33,527 bases of DNA, from assembly GCA_016788285.1 (NCBI GenBank), contig JAEUSW010000090.1, positions 1-33,527 of the forward strand, read 5' to 3'. Below the pieces are notes generated by a model, which had not been told where the DNA came from, ran no database searches, and saw nothing but the letters and a program-made list of their open reading frames with translations. The translations under genes and the position numbers were made by a program. The stretch's first letter is position 1; the number at the start of each line of letters is the position of its first letter. Of this stretch, positions 31,101 through 33,527 are shown one piece after another. The DNA comes from Flavobacteriales bacterium (GTDB lineage: Bacteria; Bacteroidota; Bacteroidia; Flavobacteriales_F; PHOS-HE28).

Positions 31101-33527
31101 GGGCACCACCGGCACCTCGTACTCGTAGTAGTTCTGATCGAAGTCGTTGCCCAACCGCACGAACACGCTCACATCGCCGTACTCCACCGGGTTGCCAGGA
31201 TCCGAGCTCTCCGCGTGGATGAACATGCGCATCTTCTTGTAGCTGCGGATGTCGAACTGCACGTTGCGGAAGGCGGCCCGGGCGTCACCGTCGCGCAGGT
31301 TGCAGGTGCGCAGCTGAAGGCTCTGCTCATTGAGGTTGCGCAGGTTGGCGCTGGCCACGTCCACCTCCTGCAGGATGCCCGGGGGCACCACGTAGTTGAT
31401 GGGCACCCGGTTGCCGTTCTCCTCCACGTTCACCGCGGCCACCTCGAAGGTGGTGGGGTCGGGGTCCGTACCGATGCCCTCGCCCGGCGTCTCCAGGGAG
31501 AAGAAGTACTTGCGCCATTCGCCGCGGATGAACTCCAGCCGGGCGAAGCGCAGCACGGCCTCCTGCGGCCAGCCGTGCATCACCATGCGCATGAAGCGGA
31601 TGCTCCGGAAGTCCTGGATGCCGTTCACCACGCGGTCCGGCTGGCGGATGGGCACCTTGAACTGGTACCAGTACACCTGCTTGCCGCTGATGGGGTGCGT
31701 GCCCAGCACGCGGTCGGTGACGTAGCCGGTGCCCACCTGCAGCTCGTTGGGCCGCATGTTCACCCGGTACTGGAAATAGCTCTCGTTCTCCGCCAGGTTC
31801 TGGTCCTGGTTGATGTCCTCGGTGGTGGGCAGGGTGGTCTGCTGCGTGGGGTAGTCCTCCGGGCTGTCCACGTCGGTGATGCTGTTTCCCTCCGGACCGT
31901 TGAACTCCTTGTAGCGGAAGAGCATGTCGGCCAGCGGGTTGCCGTCGTAGTCGTCGCCCCGGAAGAAGCGGTAGTTGTCGGCGGAGGGGTCGGCGTTGAT
32001 GCGTGCGAGGGCGGACGCGTTCGTCACCACGCTGGCCACCGGCTGCAGGTAGTCCGTCTGGTAGAACGTCTGCTCGGTGCGACCCTCCACGTCGGTCTGC
32101 TGGTCGCTCAATCCGTCGAGGCCCACGTCCTGGTACCGGTTGCTGTTGTCCTCGGTGATGGCGAAGGCGTTCACCACGCTCTGGGTGGTGGCCACCACGC
32201 CCCAGTTGGTCTCGCCCGTGGTGTAGCTCAGGTCGGTGCCGTCGGGCGGGAGGCCGTTCTCGAAGCTCTTGCGGCTGTCCCGCAGCACGTCCTCGCTGAT
32301 GTTGCCCAGGTCGATGTACAGGTCGCCCCCCGTGCTGTTCTGGCTGTCCTCGTTGCTGCCCGCACCAGTGCCCTCGGCGAAGGGGTCCATCATCCAGAAC
32401 TGGATCAGCTCGATGTTGCTGGCCTCGAAGTCCGTGGTGGTGATCCGCCGCGTGATGCCCGCCCAGCTGTCCGCAGGGTCCAGCAGGAAGCCGTCCTGGT
32501 CCAGACCGTCCACGGTGTAGTTGTAGGGGCCGCGCTCGCGGGGGTAGTACGCCAGGTCCAGCACGGGGATGTTGGCCGGGGCTCCTGCCTGCAACTGCCG
32601 GTTGGGGAACACTTCCAGCTCCAGCACCTCGCGCTGCCGGTGGTCCGCCTGCATGTCGCCGGTGATGTTGGGCGGCGTGAGGTTGTTGTTGCGGAAGAAG
32701 AGCGGGTCGATCACGTACCAGGCCAGCTTGGCACGCCGGAAGCCGGTCCGCAGGTCGTTGATGAAGTCGCCTTCCGGAAAGAGGTCCGGGATGCCCTGCG
32801 GGGTGGCGGCATGGAACCAGAGGCTCTGCTGGCGCAGGTCGATGGTGCTCACGCTGCCCTCGAAGTCGTCGATGTAACTGGTGCCGGCGTTGCCGATGGC
32901 CCGGCTGTGCCCGGGGATCAGGTAGGCCGCTTCGGCGCTCGCGTTCACCGTGCTGATCTCCTTGGTGGCGAAGAAGGGCAGCTTGTCCACCAGCGTGGTG
33001 ATCAGGTTGCTCTCCGTCCGCCAGTTGGCATCGAGGCCCACGATGGTGTTGCTGATGGGCTCGTCGCCCACGTTCACCTTCTGCGTCAGCGGCCGCTCAT
33101 AGAGGTTCATCACCGTGCCGCCGATCGTCAGGTCCTTGTTCACCCGGAAGTCGAGGCGCGCGCCGGCCAGGGTCTTCGTCTGGATGCTGAAGAGGGAGTT
33201 GCTCTCCAGGCTGATGTTGATCGGTGTGCCGCTCTCCAGGATGCCCTGGTTGATGATCTTCACCCGGCCCAGGTTGTAGTCCACGGTGTAGTCCTGGTTC
33301 TCCACCAGGCGCACCCCGCCGGCGGTCACCACCACGCTGCCCTGCGGGATGTTCACCGAGTTGAGGCTGATGACGTCGCTGCTGGCGCTGCGGTAGCTGC
33401 CCTTGAGGCGGAAGCGGTTGAGCTCGGGCTGGTTCTGCGCGGCCACCTTGGTGCTGTCGTACAGCACCTGGAACACGATCTGTTGCCGGATGGCCAAAGG
33501 CTGCTCGGGGTCCAGGGCCTGGTCCAG
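28122..33527 (-). CDS. sprA: SprA, type IX secretion translocon (C-terminal ~1800 codons, runs off the right edge)
   Basis: The frame stays open to the window edge: codons LDQALDPEQP precede the TTG at 33497, so no start is in view. SprA proteins are about 2300-2500 aa, so the N-terminal quarter is missing. The visible part has SprA hallmarks: an early IDDFEGSVSTIDLR block, WYQFKVPIRQPDRVVNGIQ, FRSIRFMRMVMHGW, and many amphipathic strands to the end at SNSNFGLSLRFTLTQ. SprA forms the large outer-membrane barrel through which T9SS cargo passes. A Lys/Glu/Asp-rich insert (about 29505-29595) follows KYLKKVNDKGRTSNRSQSNK and would be a disordered loop. Cargo with T9SS tails is encoded in the left half of this window. 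Confidence 0.96.
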   Translation of the reverse strand: MDQALDPEQPLAIRQQIVFQVLYDSTKVAAQNQPELNRFRLKGSYRSASSDVISLNSVNIPQGSVVVTAGGVRLVENQDYTVDYNLGRVKIINQGILESGTPINISLESNSLFSIQTKTLAGARLDFRVNKDLTIGGTVMNLYERPLTQKVNVGDEPISNTIVGLDANWRTESNLITTLVDKLPFFATKEISTVNASAEAAYLIPGHSRAIGNAGTSYIDDFEGSVSTIDLRQQSLWFHAATPQGIPDLFPEGDFINDLRTGFRRAKLAWYVIDPLFFRNNNLTPPNITGDMQADHRQREVLELEVFPNRQLQAGAPANIPVLDLAYYPRERGPYNYTVDGLDQDGFLLDPADSWAGITRRITTTDFEASNIELIQFWMMDPFAEGTGAGSNEDSQNSTGGDLYIDLGNISEDVLRDSRKSFENGLPPDGTDLSYTTGETNWGVVATTQSVVNAFAITEDNSNRYQDVGLDGLSDQQTDVEGRTEQTFYQTDYLQPVASVVTNASALARINADPSADNYRFFRGDDYDGNPLADMLFRYKEFNGPEGNSITDVDSPEDYPTQQTTLPTTEDINQDQNLAENESYFQYRVNMRPNELQVGTGYVTDRVLGTHPISGKQVYWYQFKVPIRQPDRVVNGIQDFRSIRFMRMVMHGWPQEAVLRFARLEFIRGEWRKYFFSLETPGEGIGTDPDPTTFEVAAVNVEENGNRVPINYVVPPGILQEVDVASANLRNLNEQSLQLRTCNLRDGDARAAFRNVQFDIRSYKKMRMFIHAESSDPGNPVEYGDVSVFVRLGNDFDQNYYEYEVPVVPSAFGNNDPNSVWPEANNMVIEFARLNDVKIERNRDGFPTNQRYIQFEGDRRIVVKGNPNLSQMRTVMIGIRNPKKDGVEANPWGVDDGLSKCVEVWVNELRLTDFDQRGGWAAIGRVNTTLADLGTLSVAGNYSTPFWGSIDKRVSERQRETKYGVDLAANLEMGKFLPEESGVKVPVFVGYSEQVSNPQFDPLNPDIEWDDATRNLTPDERKERLKQVRTYTRRRSINLTNVRKDRTAGKKEHFWDVENLSLTYSYADQEFHDVNTEFDNTVTHRGALAYVHNPKPREVKPLANISLINKSKWLKLFKEFNFNLGFKQLSLRSSIDRGYNERLIRANPDIASLPPRPTYNKNFNWNSQYGFRYEITRSLKVDFTANNNAILGEPPGRVDPKVKGEYEVWKDSVLTSLSQWGETTGYDHTVNVTYTLPFDKLPLTDWITSNAAYAAGYQWDRAPFTQDTLGAVIQNSQNISINGQLNFVSLYNKSKYLKKVNDKGRTSNRSQSNKAKAGDKPKEEEKDKEKDKGKGKDDKEGGFKPLDAFARVLMSIRNGNITYSQNSGMLLPGYARKTNVIGMDDFTAPGFGFILGQQNHDVSDAVVRDYASYAAGQGWLVQTPSIFTPHTQTRTENINARLSLEPFKSMRIELSANRVYSENRSSFFRWNDSLGTYVNDSPREFGNFSVSTITWGTAFSVDDDNFVNPIFQQMLDNRGVISERLGQEREGSVFVPDSGYYSGYGPTNQDVVIPAFLAAYTGRSASKVTTNPFKLIPLPNWDVTYDGLSRMKPFSKWFRTFTVKHSYRSTFNIGNYQTNLLFVEGAGELDAAFNYIPERQIGVVTITEVMRPLLGADVTLQNSLLAKFEYNRDRNLSLSISNYQVTEVRGKEYVFGTGYRFKNVKFPVTIGGNRPKSDLNLRVDVSIRQNNTVIRKMQEGQNQVTAGQNITSIKASADYVISQRLNVRLFYERVVNKPVISTSFPSSNSNFGLSLRFTLTQ

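Overview
The window looks like the chromosome of a high-GC member of the Bacteroidota, most likely Flavobacteriales or a close relative. The evidence is a type IX secretion translocon gene (sprA, cut off at the right edge), at least two proteins with T9SS-type C-terminal sorting domains, a Bacteroidota-style exbB-exbD-exbD-tonB cluster, a propeller/Y_Y_Y sensor kinase with a LytTR regulator, and promoter elements resembling the Bacteroidota -7 box (TAnnTTTG-like) close to start codons. I saw no rRNA, tRNA, CRISPR array, transposase or phage gene.

Positions 1-6227 (minus strand): a GTG-started double-propeller histidine kinase and a LytTR response regulator lie upstream of a tightly packed set of secreted-protein genes: a dockerin-like protein of 482 aa, a T9SS-sorted protein with a possibly cohesin-like domain, and the first 25 codons of a third gene that leaves the window. 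A perfect 13-bp direct repeat with a 20-bp period sits between the regulator and the secreted genes. It has the geometry of a LytTR operator. Positions 6228-8199 are a decayed zone: the first ~59 codons of an aldehyde dehydrogenase with its promoter-like element, a serine beta-lactamase-like gene broken by a one-base frameshift, and a small orphan ORF. This left third looks less GC-rich than the rest.

Positions 8200-11838 (minus): an outer-membrane beta-barrel protein, a secreted cyanophycinase-like S51 peptidase and an Asp-box T9SS protein. Then come a universal stress protein (plus) and deoC-pyrC (minus).

Positions 15205-21210 (plus): exbB, exbD, exbD, tonB, a small membrane protein, a PstS-like lipoprotein and a TPR protein, closed by a clear intrinsic terminator. 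The first four form a proton-motive-force energy transducer for outer-membrane receptors; the close packing of the rest suggests co-expression. Next are a dicarboxylate/amino-acid:cation symporter and an APC permease.

Positions 24279-27274 (plus): cysC, cysD and cysN, which activate sulfate to APS and PAPS. cysD is flanked on both sides by different palindromic, repeat-like intergenic elements. The right end (minus) holds vanZ-like, gcvH and the C-terminal ~1800 codons of sprA. The sprA product would build the outer-membrane channel through which the T9SS cargo of the left half leaves the cell.

All calls come from reading the sequence. No database search was run.
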